The notes: generated by a model not told the origin, from the sequence alone. A stretch of 64,000 bases of DNA from CAZHBA01 sp964530225 (GCA_964530225.1 CAZHBA010000057.1:5877-69876); one strand, 5' to 3'. Counted from the stretch's first letter, positions 9,783 to 19,515 are shown. Numbers and translations: made by a program.

Positions 9783-11033
9783 TTAAACCCCACGATACAT
9801 GCGGCCAGGGTTGAGGATATGCCGAGGATCGAAGCTGTCTTTCACCCGCGCGGACAGGGCGGCCAAACCGGCGGCCTGGGGTTGGAAGACTTCGACTAGC
9901 GCCCGCACTTCGTCGGAGGCCCGCACCAGCGTCGCATGCCCGCCACCGTGCTGGCCGAGCGCCGAGCGCACAGCGGCGGTGCCGCCATCGTCGCCATCGT
10001 CGTCGACGCGGTACCAGATCAATCCGCCGCCCCAGTCGTAAAACGCCGTACCCGGCCGTGCATTGATTATATCGCGCAACACCGCCGCGCCTTCACTCGC
10101 GGTCACTGAAATGCGCCACAGAGGCTGATTGCCGACCTGAAACGGGACAACATCGCGCACTTCCTGCCAGAATATGGCCGAATTGGCACTGTGCAATTCC
10201 TCTAACGCCCCGAACGAGCCCAGCAGCGCACGCAGTGCCTCGGTGCGAGCTGCCACCGATGTATCGAACCCCTCGACCCGCAACGCTGTTACCGCCACGC
10301 CGGCGCCGTTGACGTAACCGACCGCGGATTGCGCCGCCACCGGAGCAGGCAAGTGCGCAGCACCAGAGACCTCGTGGCTGGAGTTGAGTGCCACGGTCAT
10401 CGCCTGCTGCGTCGTCTTATCGTCGAGACCAAATACTAAAACCGTGCGAATTTTTTCCGACGCCGGCAGCACCTTAACGGTGATCTCGGTCAGCGCCGCG
10501 AGGGTGCCGTAAGACCCGGTCATCAATTTCGACAGATCGTAGCCGGTGACATTTTTAACCACGCGGCCACCGCTTTTGATCGCCTCGCCGCGTCCGCTCA
10601 CGCCCGCTACTCCCAGGACGTGATCCCGCGCGGCACCGGCCTTGATACGCCGCGGGCCGGCCAGATTACAGGCGATAGCACCGCCCAGGGTGCCGCCGTC
10701 ATTGCCATACAGACGGGCCATATGCATCGGCTCAAAGGCCAGTTGCTGGCCACTTCCAACAGCCGCGGCCTCGATTTCGGCGAGCGGCGTGCCGGCACCG
10801 GCGGTGAGTACCAGCTCTTCAGGCTCGTACAGCGTGATGCCGCTTAAATGTGACAGGTCGAGGGTGTAGTCAATAATGCGATTGCCTTCACCACTATGTT
10901 GGCCAAGTATTGGCCGACCAAGACCGCGCTTAGTCGCGGTGCCAGCAACCTCCAGCGGTACCTCCTCACCGACCGCCCAGGCAACGATCTCGACCACCTG
11001 TGCTGCATTCGTCGGCTGTAACAGTTCGGTCAT
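9783..11033 (-). CDS. glcE: Glycolate oxidase FAD-binding subunit GlcE
   Basis: A 416-residue flavoprotein of the FAD-linked oxidase (FAD_binding_4) family, shorter than GlcD as is normal for GlcE. The FAD-binding core includes GNDGGTLGGAIACNLAGPRR and the stretch GGRVVKNVTGYDLSKLMTGS, both typical of GlcE. The C-terminus SFDPRHILNPGRMYRGV is the usual family ending. It sits between glcD (four-base gap) and glcF (three-base gap). It works with GlcD and GlcF to oxidise glycolate to glyoxylate. Confidence 0.95.
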   Translation of the reverse strand: MTELLQPTNAAQVVEIVAWAVGEEVPLEVAGTATKRGLGRPILGQHSGEGNRIIDYTLDLSHLSGITLYEPEELVLTAGAGTPLAEIEAAAVGSGQQLAFEPMHMARLYGNDGGTLGGAIACNLAGPRRIKAGAARDHVLGVAGVSGRGEAIKSGGRVVKNVTGYDLSKLMTGSYGTLAALTEITVKVLPASEKIRTVLVFGLDDKTTQQAMTVALNSSHEVSGAAHLPAPVAAQSAVGYVNGAGVAVTALRVEGFDTSVAARTEALRALLGSFGALEELHSANSAIFWQEVRDVVPFQVGNQPLWRISVTASEGAAVLRDIINARPGTAFYDWGGGLIWYRVDDDGDDGGTAAVRSALGQHGGGHATLVRASDEVRALVEVFQPQAAGLAALSARVKDSFDPRHILNPGRMYRGV

Positions 11034-11037
11034 AGCG

Positions 11038-12531
11038 CTAGAATCGCGGCAGGTTGGGAAATGGCATCTGGCCGCGGTTGATATGCATGCGGCCGAGCTC
11101 GGCGCAACGGTACAGGGTGGGAAAAACCTTGCCCGGATTCAGGAGTTGCTTCGGGTCGAAGGCGCATTTGACCCGCTGCTGCTGGTTTAAGTCTTCTTCG
11201 GAGAACATCAACCCCATCAGATCACGTTTCTCTACACCGACACCGTGTTCACCAGTAAGCACACCGCCAACTTCGACGCATAACCGCAATATGTCCGAGC
11301 CAAAATCTTCGGCCCGTTCCAGTTCACCGGGATTGTTGGCGTCGTACATGATGAGCGGATGCAGGTTACCGTCGCCGGCGTGAAACACATTGGCAACGCC
11401 CAGTCCGTACTTCTCGGACAATTCCGCCGTGCGCGACAGCACTTCCGGTAACCGGTGGCGCGGGATGGAGCCATCCATGCAGTAATAATCGGGGGTCAGG
11501 CGGCCGATGGCCGAAAAGGCCGCCTTGCGACCCGCCCAAAACTGCTCGCGTTCCTCTTCGCTCTCGCTGATGCGTACCGAGACCGAACCTAAATCATCGG
11601 CAATCGAGCATACCTGCTCGATCAAATAATCGACTTCGGCAGGCGGCCCATCAAGCTCAACCAACAGCATCGCCTCAACATCCAGTGGGTAACCCACTTG
11701 CACGAAAGCCTCGGCCGCCTTGATCGCCAGCTGGTCCATTATTTCCATGCCGCTGGGGATAATGCCGTCACCGATAATATTGGCAACGCATTGGCCGCTG
11801 GCCTCGGAACTGTTGAAGCCGATCATCACCGCCCGGGCAGTTGTCGGTTTCGGCAAAATTCGAACCGTGACTTCGGTGATAACCCCGAGCAGACCTTCCG
11901 AGCCGGTCATCAGGCCCAATAGATCGTAACCTTCGCTGTCCATGTGCTTGCCACCCAGGCCAACGATTTCGCCACCGGGCAGGACCATCTCGATGCCGAG
12001 GATATTGTTGGTGGTGAGACCATATTTCAGGCAATGCACGCCGCCGGAATTTTCCGCCACATTGCCGCCGATGGTGCAGGCAATCTGGCTCGACGGGTCG
12101 GGGGCGTAGTAAAATCCTTCGCCATCGACCGCTTGCGAGATGCCCAGATTGGTCACCCCGGGCTGCACCCGCGCACAGCGGTTGTCGTAGTCAATTTCGA
12201 GCACCCGGTTGAACTTGCCCAACCCCAGGGTGATGCCATCGGCCAGGGGAAGTGCACCGCCAGACAACGACGTGCCGGCGCCACGCGGCACGATCTTCAC
12301 ATTGTTCTGATGGCAATAGGCCAGCACCTGGCTCACCTGGGCCACGGTTTCCGGCAGGACGACGATCATCGGTAATTGGTGGTAAGCGGTTAGCCCATCG
12401 GTCTCGTAGACCGCCATCTCCTTCTCGTCGGAAATCACGCACGGGCCCGACACGATGGCGATCATCGCTGCAACAATCTCGCCGCGCCGCACCAATACCG
12501 ATTGATCGGGATCAGGCATTTTCATCGGCAC
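11038..12531 (-). CDS. glcD: Glycolate oxidase catalytic subunit GlcD
   Basis: A 497-residue FAD-linked oxidase. The FAD-binding domain has VPRGAGTSLSGGALPLADG and TIGGNVAENSGGVHCLKYG. The C-terminal domain has HAGDGNLHPL and GEHGVGVEKRDLM, which match GlcD. It oxidises glycolate (and D-lactate in some relatives) to the 2-oxoacid. It is the first gene of the minus-strand glcDEF operon. The frame begins with GTG at 12531 and has ATG alternatives two and four codons later; I see no site that decides between them. rpmJ lies 137 bases upstream on the same strand. No GlcC-type regulator is adjacent. Confidence 0.95.
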   Translation of the reverse strand: MPMKMPDPDQSVLVRRGEIVAAMIAIVSGPCVISDEKEMAVYETDGLTAYHQLPMIVVLPETVAQVSQVLAYCHQNNVKIVPRGAGTSLSGGALPLADGITLGLGKFNRVLEIDYDNRCARVQPGVTNLGISQAVDGEGFYYAPDPSSQIACTIGGNVAENSGGVHCLKYGLTTNNILGIEMVLPGGEIVGLGGKHMDSEGYDLLGLMTGSEGLLGVITEVTVRILPKPTTARAVMIGFNSSEASGQCVANIIGDGIIPSGMEIMDQLAIKAAEAFVQVGYPLDVEAMLLVELDGPPAEVDYLIEQVCSIADDLGSVSVRISESEEEREQFWAGRKAAFSAIGRLTPDYYCMDGSIPRHRLPEVLSRTAELSEKYGLGVANVFHAGDGNLHPLIMYDANNPGELERAEDFGSDILRLCVEVGGVLTGEHGVGVEKRDLMGLMFSEEDLNQQQRVKCAFDPKQLLNPGKVFPTLYRCAELGRMHINRGQMPFPNLPRF

Positions 12532-12668
12532 AGTCCCTCACCTCACGCCAGCGCAACCATGTGCCAACCATAGGCTTCTTGCAGACAACAAAACCCTTCG
12601 TTTATCTATCGCGCGATTTTAAATTCACGGTTGGAGGGCCGTCTACGCAAGGGCATTAACGCCCAGCA

Positions 12669-12794
12669 TCAGCCTTGCCGTGCCTTAAATCGCGGGTTGC
12701 GTTTGTTGATGACGTAGATACGTCCGCGCCGCTTCACAACCTGGCAGTTGCGATGGCGCTTCTTTAAAGTTCTCAACGAACTAGCGACCTTCAT
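12669..12794 (-). CDS. rpmJ: 50S ribosomal protein L36
   Basis: A 41-residue minus-strand frame that reads [20 protein letters not shown] and then [21 protein letters not shown]. This is the full L36 sequence of the alphaproteobacterial type, ending in the conserved RFKARQG. L36 is a small basic protein of the large ribosomal subunit. The position after MKV, usually Arg, is Ala here. The gene stands alone, as rpmJ often does in alphaproteobacteria, between glcD and the oxygenase gene. A longer plus-strand frame overlaps it and is only its antisense. Confidence 0.93.
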   Translation of the reverse strand: MKVASSLRTLKKRHRNCQVVKRRGRIYVINKRNPRFKARQG

Positions 12795-13041
12795 GGATCT
12801 GGCTTTCGGCTATCATCGGTACCAAAGTTGGCCAACGGCGCGGAACCTACAAAGCCATCCGCAGGCTGTCAACTGTACTGCGACCAGGTTAACAAGCGCG
12901 CAAAAAGCTGCGCTCAGAGTGTTTGACATCACCCGCCGTCAGAGAGCATGCTGAACGGCAATTAGGGTCCACCAAAGACCCAATTTTGTGGGCTAAATAG
13001 CGTCAAAAAGAAACACCCGACGGCCCTCAGGGGAAAGCGCG

Positions 13042-14070
13042 ATGAGCATACAGCACGAAACGATCGAAGAACTGACGGCCAGTGGCGAGGAAATTCCGAT
13101 CCTCGATCTGGGTCCCTATCTGGTTGGTGAACCCGGCGCGCTCGATGCGTTGGCAGCCGAACTGCGCCACGCCCAGGAAGACGTTGGCTTCTACTTTTCG
13201 ATCAATCACGGCGTGCCGCGCGAGTTGATCCAGCGCGCCTACGATCAGCTGCGTAAACTGTTCGCTCTGCCGGAAGAGGAAAAGCTCAAGCTCAAGGTCG
13301 GCAAGGCGGGGCTTGGCTATATCCCGCCGAAGTCGTCGATCTACGTCACCTCGCCAGTCAACCAAAATACTATGCCCGACCTCAACGAGGTGATTTTGAC
13401 GGCCCGCGAACGGCCCGCCGACCACCCGTCAATCGTCGCCGGGCGCCGCTTTACCGGCCCCAATAAATGGCCCAACGAGACGTTGGTGCCGGGTTATCGC
13501 GAGACGTTGCTGGAATACTACGCGGTGATGGAGGCACTCGGTTACAAGATGTTGCCGGTATATGCCCGCGCACTCGGCCTGCCGGCGGATTATTTTGAAC
13601 CGTTCTTCACCGACCCCACCTGGACCACGCGCAACGCCCACTACCCGCCGGCGCAGGCAGAGGACAACCAGTTCGGCATCGCGCCGCACCGCGACCATGG
13701 GTTCATTACGCTGTTACCCCTGTCTGAGGAGCCGGGCCTGCAGGTCCAGTCCAGCAGCGGTAAATGGATTTCGGCCAACATCATTGAGGACGCGATCGCC
13801 GTAAACACCGGCGAGTTCCTGAGCCGATGGTCGAACGGTCGTTTCATGGCTACCCCGCACCGGGTCGTGCCGCCCAAGCGCGACCGCTATTCGCTCGCCT
13901 TCTTCTTCAACCCCACTTGGGATGTGGTGTCGGAGCCCTTTCCCACTTGTGTTGGCCCCGACAATCCGCCGCAGTTCAAGCCAGGAACTTTCCTCGATTA
14001 CCTGAACTGGTACGTTGACAGTAACTTCTCGAGTGCCGGTGGCGGCAAACGTCAACACGCTTCTGTGTAG
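13042..14070 (+). CDS. 2-oxoglutarate/Fe(II)-dependent oxygenase, isopenicillin N synthase-like
   Basis: A 342-residue oxygenase with the two usual domains: an N-terminal DIOX_N region (IPILDLGPYL, then GFYFSINHGVP) and a C-terminal jelly-roll. Iron ligands His216, Asp218 (APHRDHG) and His273 (TPHRVV) and the 2-oxoglutarate-binding Arg282-Tyr-Ser284 are all present, so it should be active. Substrates vary widely in this family and none can be assigned. The ATG is preceded by an AGGGGAAAG ribosome binding site. It stands alone: the flanking genes are rpmJ on the other strand and the HtrA-like gene 92 bases downstream. Confidence 0.9.
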   Translation: MSIQHETIEELTASGEEIPILDLGPYLVGEPGALDALAAELRHAQEDVGFYFSINHGVPRELIQRAYDQLRKLFALPEEEKLKLKVGKAGLGYIPPKSSIYVTSPVNQNTMPDLNEVILTARERPADHPSIVAGRRFTGPNKWPNETLVPGYRETLLEYYAVMEALGYKMLPVYARALGLPADYFEPFFTDPTWTTRNAHYPPAQAEDNQFGIAPHRDHGFITLLPLSEEPGLQVQSSSGKWISANIIEDAIAVNTGEFLSRWSNGRFMATPHRVVPPKRDRYSLAFFFNPTWDVVSEPFPTCVGPDNPPQFKPGTFLDYLNWYVDSNFSSAGGGKRQHASV

Positions 14071-14162
14071 ACCGCAACGGCGCATGGTCGGCCAAGGCGT
14101 GATATACAGTTAGATAGTCGAATCGGAATTCTCATTATTATGAATGCGCAGAGGTATTTCGC

Positions 14163-15149
14163 GTGAGCGACCCATCAAACCCACAGTTCTCGAGCATGCG
14201 CCTGGGAAGCCATCCCGAGCGCGACGACGTCGCCTTCGATCTTGAGTCGGTTTTGTCGTCGGTCGTATCGCTGCGTGCGGCCATTCCCGAAGACGCATTC
14301 ACGGCGCCAATTCTGGGCACCGAGCGCGAAGGCCAAGGCGTGGTCATCGACAACAGCGGCCGGGTGCTAACCATCGGTTATCTGGTGACAGAAGCCGAAG
14401 AAATCTGGCTGGTCGGCAACAACGGTATGGCGCTGCCCGCCCATGTGGTGGCGTACGACCAAGAAACCGGGTTCGGATTGGTACAGGCGCTGGGGAATCT
14501 CGGCTTACCGGCAGCAGATATCGGCGAATCGTTCTCGGTCGGTGTCGGCGATCCGGTTATCGTCGCCAGTCAAGGCGGTGCCGAAGAAGCCGTCAACGCT
14601 CAGGTCGTCTCGGTGCGCGAGTTCGCTGGATCGTGGGAATATCTGCTCGACGACGCAATATTTACAATCCCGGCGCATCCGAAATGGAGCGGCGCCGGCA
14701 TGTTTAACCAGATTGGTCAACTGATCGGCATCGGATCGCTTTACATCCAACAGGCGATACCCGGCGAAGATCAAATCGACGGCAATATGATCGTGCCGAT
14801 CGATATCCTGAAACCCATTTACGACGACTTGGTCACGCTGGGCCGCTCCGACAAATCACCGCGACCGTGGCTAGGTATGACGACAGCGGAAGCCGACGAC
14901 AGGCTGGTTGTCGCGGGTCTGGCAAATCGTGGTCCCGCCATGCGCGCCGGGGTCGAATTGGGCGATCTGGTGATAGGCATCGCCGGCGAACCGGTTACCG
15001 GCCTATCGACCATGTTCCGCAAGATTTGGTCGCTCGGCAGCGCCAGCGTCGCTGTACCGCTGACGCTACAGCGCGATGGCCGCACTCTGTCCGTCACTGT
15101 GGACAGCGGCGAACGCGCCGATTATCTGAAAAAACCGAACGTCAACTAG
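14163..15149 (+). CDS. HtrA-like (S1C) protease homologue with a degraded triad, plus PDZ domain
   Basis: A 328-residue protein with a trypsin-like HtrA fold (about 45-215) followed by a PDZ domain (about 235-315: WLGMTTAE, then RAGVELGDLVIGIAGEPV). At the catalytic His position the usual VLTNHHVV is VLTIGYLV (68-75). The Asp motif (TDLALL) is replaced by TGFGLV (102-107). The serine region GNSGGP reads KWSGAG (174-179), where a Ser remains. There is no signal peptide, unlike DegP. It is therefore probably a non-catalytic cytosolic scaffold or binding protein. Similar inactive members are common in alphaproteobacteria as I recall them. The GTG start follows an AGAGG site. Confidence 0.82.
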   Translation: MSDPSNPQFSSMRLGSHPERDDVAFDLESVLSSVVSLRAAIPEDAFTAPILGTEREGQGVVIDNSGRVLTIGYLVTEAEEIWLVGNNGMALPAHVVAYDQETGFGLVQALGNLGLPAADIGESFSVGVGDPVIVASQGGAEEAVNAQVVSVREFAGSWEYLLDDAIFTIPAHPKWSGAGMFNQIGQLIGIGSLYIQQAIPGEDQIDGNMIVPIDILKPIYDDLVTLGRSDKSPRPWLGMTTAEADDRLVVAGLANRGPAMRAGVELGDLVIGIAGEPVTGLSTMFRKIWSLGSASVAVPLTLQRDGRTLSVTVDSGERADYLKKPNVN

Positions 15150-15160
15150 ACCCCCGGCGG

Positions 15161-15253
15161 CCCCTAGCAGACCCTTTCGGGCGCTGGCGGGAAAGCTACG
15201 TCCGGGACACAACACCATTATCCAACTAAAGGCGGTTGTCTGCCGGGGCTTTT
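15161..15253 (+). promoter_or_regulatory. Possible long-range hairpin upstream of aapJ
   Basis: CCCC-TA-GCAGAC (15161-15172) can pair with GTCTGC-C-GGGG (15238-15248), closing a loop of about 65 bases and followed by CTTTT. It could be an imperfect terminator for the HtrA-like gene or a structured leader of aapJ. I do not recognise a known riboswitch in it. Confidence 0.25.
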
Positions 15254-15331
15254 AGGGTGCAGTATTACCCCGCGGTAACAAATTGCGGGCGTCATTCAAG
15301 GCGTTCGCGGTCAACAATCAGGGAGTTGATT

Positions 15332-16354
15332 ATGAAATTTACAGCAATCACAAGCGCAGCCGTTGTGGCGGCAGCGATGTGGCTCACCGGCGGCGCTCAC
15401 GCGGCGACGCTCGACGACGTTAAAGCCGCCGGCCAGTTGAAGTGCGGCATCAACACCGGTCTACCCGGATTTGCCTTCACCGACGACAAGGGCAACTGGA
15501 CGGGCTTCGATGTAGCCTATTGCCGGGCGCTCGCCGCGGCGGTGCTGGGCGACCCCGGCAAGGTCAAGTACGTCAACCTGACCGGCAAAAACCGTTTTCC
15601 AGCGCTCGCCTCGGGTGAAATCGACGTACTATCGCGCAACACCACTTGGACCTTCTCGCGCGATGTCGATTTAGGCTTCACCTTCATTGGCGTCAGCTAT
15701 TACGACGGCCAGGGTTTTATCGGCCGCACAGCACTGGGCGTTAAAAGCGCCAAGGAACTGGACGGCGCGTCGATCTGTATCCAGACCGGCACGACAACCG
15801 AGTTAAACCTCGCCGACTTCTTTCGCGTTAACAAAATCAAGTACGAGCCGGTGCCGATCGAGACCAACGAGGAAGCGCGCAAGGGCTATGAAGCTGAGCG
15901 TTGCGACGTCTACACCACGGACGCCTCGGGCCTCGCCGCCACCAAGTCGACCTTCTCGGACGCCAGCAAGCACATGGTGTTCCCGGAAATCATCTCAAAA
16001 GAACCGCTGGGACCGTTGGTTCGCCAGGGCGACGACCAGTGGGCCGACATCGCCCGCTGGACCCTCAACGCGCTGATCAACGCCGAGGAACTCGGTGTTA
16101 CCCAGGCCAATGTTACGTCGATGGCGAACAAGGGTAATAATCCCGAAATCAACCGCATGCTCGGTTCCGAGGGGTCGTTGGGCGAAATGCTCGGTCTGTC
16201 CAAGACCTGGGCGGTCGCCGCTATTAAGGCCGGAGGTAACTACGCAGAAATCTTCGAACGTTACCTTGGCAAGAACACCGCGCTCGGTCTCGCGCGCGGC
16301 CAGAACGCACTCTACAAGGATGGCGGCATCCTCTACGCCCCGCCAATGCGTTAA
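15332..16354 (+). CDS. aapJ: General L-amino acid ABC transporter, periplasmic binding protein
   Basis: A 340-residue substrate-binding protein with a signal peptide (residues 1-24, ending GGAHA). The mature part begins ATLDDVKAAGQLKCGINTGLPGFAF, typical of AapJ/BztA. It captures a broad range of L-amino acids in the periplasm and hands them to AapQM. The frame is open further upstream to 15236, but only the ATG at 15332 has a good site (CAGGGAG) and gives a proper signal peptide. It heads aapJQMP, and a stable hairpin after its stop probably sets higher expression of this subunit than of the membrane proteins. Confidence 0.95.
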   Translation: MKFTAITSAAVVAAAMWLTGGAHAATLDDVKAAGQLKCGINTGLPGFAFTDDKGNWTGFDVAYCRALAAAVLGDPGKVKYVNLTGKNRFPALASGEIDVLSRNTTWTFSRDVDLGFTFIGVSYYDGQGFIGRTALGVKSAKELDGASICIQTGTTTELNLADFFRVNKIKYEPVPIETNEEARKGYEAERCDVYTTDASGLAATKSTFSDASKHMVFPEIISKEPLGPLVRQGDDQWADIARWTLNALINAEELGVTQANVTSMANKGNNPEINRMLGSEGSLGEMLGLSKTWAVAAIKAGGNYAEIFERYLGKNTALGLARGQNALYKDGGILYAPPMR

Positions 16355-16367
16355 CCGCAAACAAATG

Positions 16368-16402
16368 AATGGTCCGCCCCAAGAGGGCGGACCATTTCTT
16401 TT
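16368..16402 (+). terminator. Intercistronic hairpin between aapJ and aapQ
   Basis: AATGGTCCGCCC (16368-16379) and GGGCGGACCATT (16385-16396) form a perfect 12-bp stem with loop CAAGA, followed by TCTTTTG. It may partly terminate transcription or protect the aapJ message from 3' decay; either would favour the binding protein. Confidence 0.75.
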
Positions 16403-16432
16403 GTGTACTTAAATTACCTTGAGTTACTTGCC

Positions 16433-17623
16433 GTGGCGACCACAAGTCTAACCACCGAAACTGAAGGGCTAAAGTTCCGGTGGTTGTGGACGGATGAACG
16501 TTCGCGCGGGGTTATTTTTCAGTTCCTGGTGATCCTCGGTCTGGCGATTTTCATAGCCTTCATCGTGTCGAACACCATTACCAATTTACAAAAAGCCGGC
16601 CTAGCGTCGGGTTTCGGATTTCTCGACGAACCTGCCTTTTTCGATATCAACCAGCGCATGATTGAGTACACCTCGCAGTCGACGTTCGGTCGCGCGTTGA
16701 TCGTCGGATTTTTGAACACCATTCTGGTGTCGGCGCTGGGCATAATCGCAGCAACGCTAATCGGATTCAGCGCCGGCGTAATGCGGCTGTCGCATAACTG
16801 GATTCTCTGCAAGTTGGTGACAACCTATGTCGAATTCACCCGCAACGTACCAGTACTACTGCAAATTATCTTTTGGTGGGCGATTCTCACCGGTTTGCCG
16901 AAAGTTCGCGACAGCCTGTCGTTCGGCAACGCGGTATTTCTCAATAATCGCGGGTTCAGAATGCCGTCACCGGTGCCCGAAACCGGTTTCGTGTGGGTGT
17001 TTGCGGCATTTGTCGCCGGTGTTATCGCGACCGCCATCATCGCCAAATGGGCCCATAAGCGACAGGACAAAACCGGCCAGACCTTCCCGACCATATGGGT
17101 CGGGTTAGCGTTGATCATCGGACTTTCGGTAATCGTCTATTTCATTCTCGGACAACCACTGGCGTGGGACGTGCCCGAGCGCACGCGGTTTAACTTTCGT
17201 GGCGGCATCAACGTTACGCCGGAGTTGATCGCCCTGTGGTTTGCGCTATCGACTTATACCGGCGCGTTTATCTCGGAAAATGTGCGCGCCGGCATTATGG
17301 CGGTCAGCAAAGGGCAAACCGAGGCAGCATTCGCGCTTGGCCTGCGGCGCAATCAGACCATGCGTCTGATCATTATTCCACAGGCGCTGCGCGTGATCAT
17401 TCCGCCGCTGACCAGCCAATACCTCAACCTGACCAAGAATTCGTCGCTGGCCATCGCCATCGGTTATCAGGATCTGGTGTCGATCGGAGGTACCATCCTC
17501 AACCAGAGCGGTCAGGCGCTCGAGGTCGTCGGCATCTGGATGGCGGTCTATCTGGGTCTTAGCCTGCTCACCTCGGCCTATATGAACTGGTACAATAAAC
17601 GCATCGCGCTGGTGGAACGATGA
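16433..17623 (+). CDS. aapQ: General L-amino acid ABC transporter, permease AapQ
   Basis: A 396-residue inner-membrane permease with about eight hydrophobic segments. A HisM-type domain at the C-terminal side carries the ATPase-contact EAA loop (EAAFALGLRRNQTMRLIIIPQA). The first part has the long periplasmic insertion seen in AapQ/BztB. I start it at the GTG at 16433, because the earlier GTG at 16403 lies within the tail of the preceding hairpin; the choice is not certain. Its stop overlaps the aapM start by four bases (ATGA), so the two permease halves are translationally coupled. Confidence 0.93.
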   Translation: MATTSLTTETEGLKFRWLWTDERSRGVIFQFLVILGLAIFIAFIVSNTITNLQKAGLASGFGFLDEPAFFDINQRMIEYTSQSTFGRALIVGFLNTILVSALGIIAATLIGFSAGVMRLSHNWILCKLVTTYVEFTRNVPVLLQIIFWWAILTGLPKVRDSLSFGNAVFLNNRGFRMPSPVPETGFVWVFAAFVAGVIATAIIAKWAHKRQDKTGQTFPTIWVGLALIIGLSVIVYFILGQPLAWDVPERTRFNFRGGINVTPELIALWFALSTYTGAFISENVRAGIMAVSKGQTEAAFALGLRRNQTMRLIIIPQALRVIIPPLTSQYLNLTKNSSLAIAIGYQDLVSIGGTILNQSGQALEVVGIWMAVYLGLSLLTSAYMNWYNKRIALVER

Positions 17624-18729
17624 CCGACCAGCCCTTCCATCGCCAACAAGCCGAACTGCTACCGCACCGGTCCGCACCGGCGACCACCGTCGGGGTGATT
17701 GGGTGGATACGCGCCAACCTGTTCGGCAGTTGGTTCAACAGCCTGGTGACGCTAGTCATCATCTATGTCGTATGGATGGTTTTGTCGTCGCTGATCGACT
17801 GGGCGTTCATCAGTTCCCACGTTTCGGGCGAAAACCGGTTCGCCTGCACCACAGACGGCGCTTGCTGGGCTTGGCTCGACCAACGCATCCAGCAGTTCCT
17901 CTATGGCTTCTACCCTGCCGGCGAGACCTGGCGGATCAACTTGGCGTTCGTACTGCTGTTTCCGGCACTGGCGCCTTGGCTGTTCGACAACGTGCCGGGG
18001 GCACGTTACCTGCGCTGGTTCTCGATCGCCTATCCGGTGATCGCGACAATCCTGCTGGCCGGCGGCTTAGGCCTGACCGTGGTGACCACCGACAAGTTCG
18101 GCGGTTTCATGTTGAACCTTACCGTCGGTCTGGCTGGTATCGTGCTGTCGCTGCCGCTCGGCATCGTGCTGGCGCTGGGCCGGCAATCGCGCCTACCGAT
18201 TATCCGTATCTTATCGATCATCTTCATCGAAGCGGTGCGCGGCGTGCCTTTGATTACCCTGTTGTTCGTCTCCAACATTATCCTGCCGATCTTCCTGCCG
18301 CCCGATATCGCATTGGACAGCGTGATCCGCGTCATCGTCATGGTGACTGCGTTCGCGTCGGCGTATATGGCCGAAGTCATCCGCGGCGGCCTGCAGGCGA
18401 TCCCCAAGGGCCAGTACGAGGCTGCCCAGGCGGTGGGGCTAAGTTACTGGAAGATGATGCGGCTGATCATCCTGCCGCAGGCGCTGAAGATCTCGATCCC
18501 TGGTATCGTCAACACCTTCATCGGCCTGTTCAAGGACACCACTTTGGTCATAATCATCGGCCTGTTCGACATCCTCGGTATCGCCAACGCCATGGTATCG
18601 AACCCCGACTGGCTCGGCCTGTCGTCCGAGACCTACGTGGTCGTAGCCCTGTTCTTCTTCACCGTGTGCTTTTCCATGTCGCGGTATTCGATCCACCTCG
18701 AGCGCAAGCTCGATACAACGAGACGTTGA
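17620..18729 (+). CDS. aapM: General L-amino acid ABC transporter, permease AapM
   Basis: A 369-residue permease that pairs with AapQ. The conserved EAA loop is EAAQAVGLSYWKMMRLIILP in the C-terminal third, followed by FKDTTLVIIIGLFDILG, a signature of AapM/BztC. About eight membrane segments are visible. The ATG overlaps the aapQ stop as ATGA, and aapP begins 12 bases after its stop. Confidence 0.94.
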   Translation: MTDQPFHRQQAELLPHRSAPATTVGVIGWIRANLFGSWFNSLVTLVIIYVVWMVLSSLIDWAFISSHVSGENRFACTTDGACWAWLDQRIQQFLYGFYPAGETWRINLAFVLLFPALAPWLFDNVPGARYLRWFSIAYPVIATILLAGGLGLTVVTTDKFGGFMLNLTVGLAGIVLSLPLGIVLALGRQSRLPIIRILSIIFIEAVRGVPLITLLFVSNIILPIFLPPDIALDSVIRVIVMVTAFASAYMAEVIRGGLQAIPKGQYEAAQAVGLSYWKMMRLIILPQALKISIPGIVNTFIGLFKDTTLVIIIGLFDILGIANAMVSNPDWLGLSSETYVVVALFFFTVCFSMSRYSIHLERKLDTTRR

Positions 18730-18741
18730 GGCGAGGCCGAT

Positions 18742-19515
18742 ATGTCAATTGCAGAAACCACTTCAAGCGCCGGCACCGGCGAACCAGTAATTGAGATCAC
18801 CGGTCTAAATAAATGGTTCGGCCCGTTCCACGTGCTGCGCGATATCAACCTGAGCATCGCCCGGCGTGAACGCATCGTCATTTGCGGCCCCTCGGGCAGC
18901 GGTAAATCGACCCTAATCCGCTGCATCAACCGGCTGGAAGAACATCAAGAAGGGCAAATCGTCGTCGACGGCACCGTGCTGACAAATAACCTTAAGAATA
19001 TCGACGCCATCCGCCGCGAAGTCGGCATGGTGTTCCAGTCGTTTAACCTGTTTCCTCACCTCACCGTGTTAGAGAATTGCACCCTGGCACCGATCTGGGT
19101 GCGCAAGACACCAAAAACGGAGGCCGAGAAATTTGCCATGGAACTGCTCGAGCGGGTCAAGATTCCAGAGCAGGCGGACAAGTATCCCGGCCAGCTATCG
19201 GGTGGCCAGCAGCAGCGCGTGGCCATTGCCCGCTCGCTATGCATGCGGCCCAACATAATGCTGTTCGATGAGCCGACCTCAGCGCTCGATCCGGAAATGA
19301 TCAAGGAAGTGCTCGACACCATGGTCGATCTGGCGGAGACCGGCATGACCATGCTGGTAGTCACCCACGAGATGGGCTTCGCCTCGCAGGTCGCCGACCG
19401 GGTGATCTTCATGGACGAGGGGCAGATCGTCGAGCAAAACACGCCGGACGAGTTCTTCAACAACCCGCATTCCGACCGCACCAAGCTGTTCCTCAGCCAG
19501 ATTCTCAGCCACTAA
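18742..19515 (+). CDS. aapP: General L-amino acid ABC transporter, ATP-binding protein AapP
   Basis: A 257-residue ABC ATPase of the polar amino acid type. Walker [10 protein letters not shown] is at 49-57, the Q-loop Gln at 99, signature LSGGQQQR at 152-159, and Walker B IMLFDE at 172-177 followed by the D-loop SALD. The length is standard for GlnQ/AapP proteins. It powers uptake through AapQM and closes the aapJQMP operon. A weak AAGGCT/AGCCTT hairpin follows the stop but lacks a T tract. Confidence 0.96.
   Translation: MSIAETTSSAGTGEPVIEITGLNKWFGPFHVLRDINLSIARRERIVICGPSGSGKSTLIRCINRLEEHQEGQIVVDGTVLTNNLKNIDAIRREVGMVFQSFNLFPHLTVLENCTLAPIWVRKTPKTEAEKFAMELLERVKIPEQADKYPGQLSGGQQQRVAIARSLCMRPNIMLFDEPTSALDPEMIKEVLDTMVDLAETGMTMLVVTHEMGFASQVADRVIFMDEGQIVEQNTPDEFFNNPHSDRTKLFLSQILSH

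Noticed and set aside
12748..12954. 68-codon plus-strand ORF
   Set aside because: It overlaps rpmJ on the other strand, which is a complete and recognisable L36; the plus-strand frame has no support.
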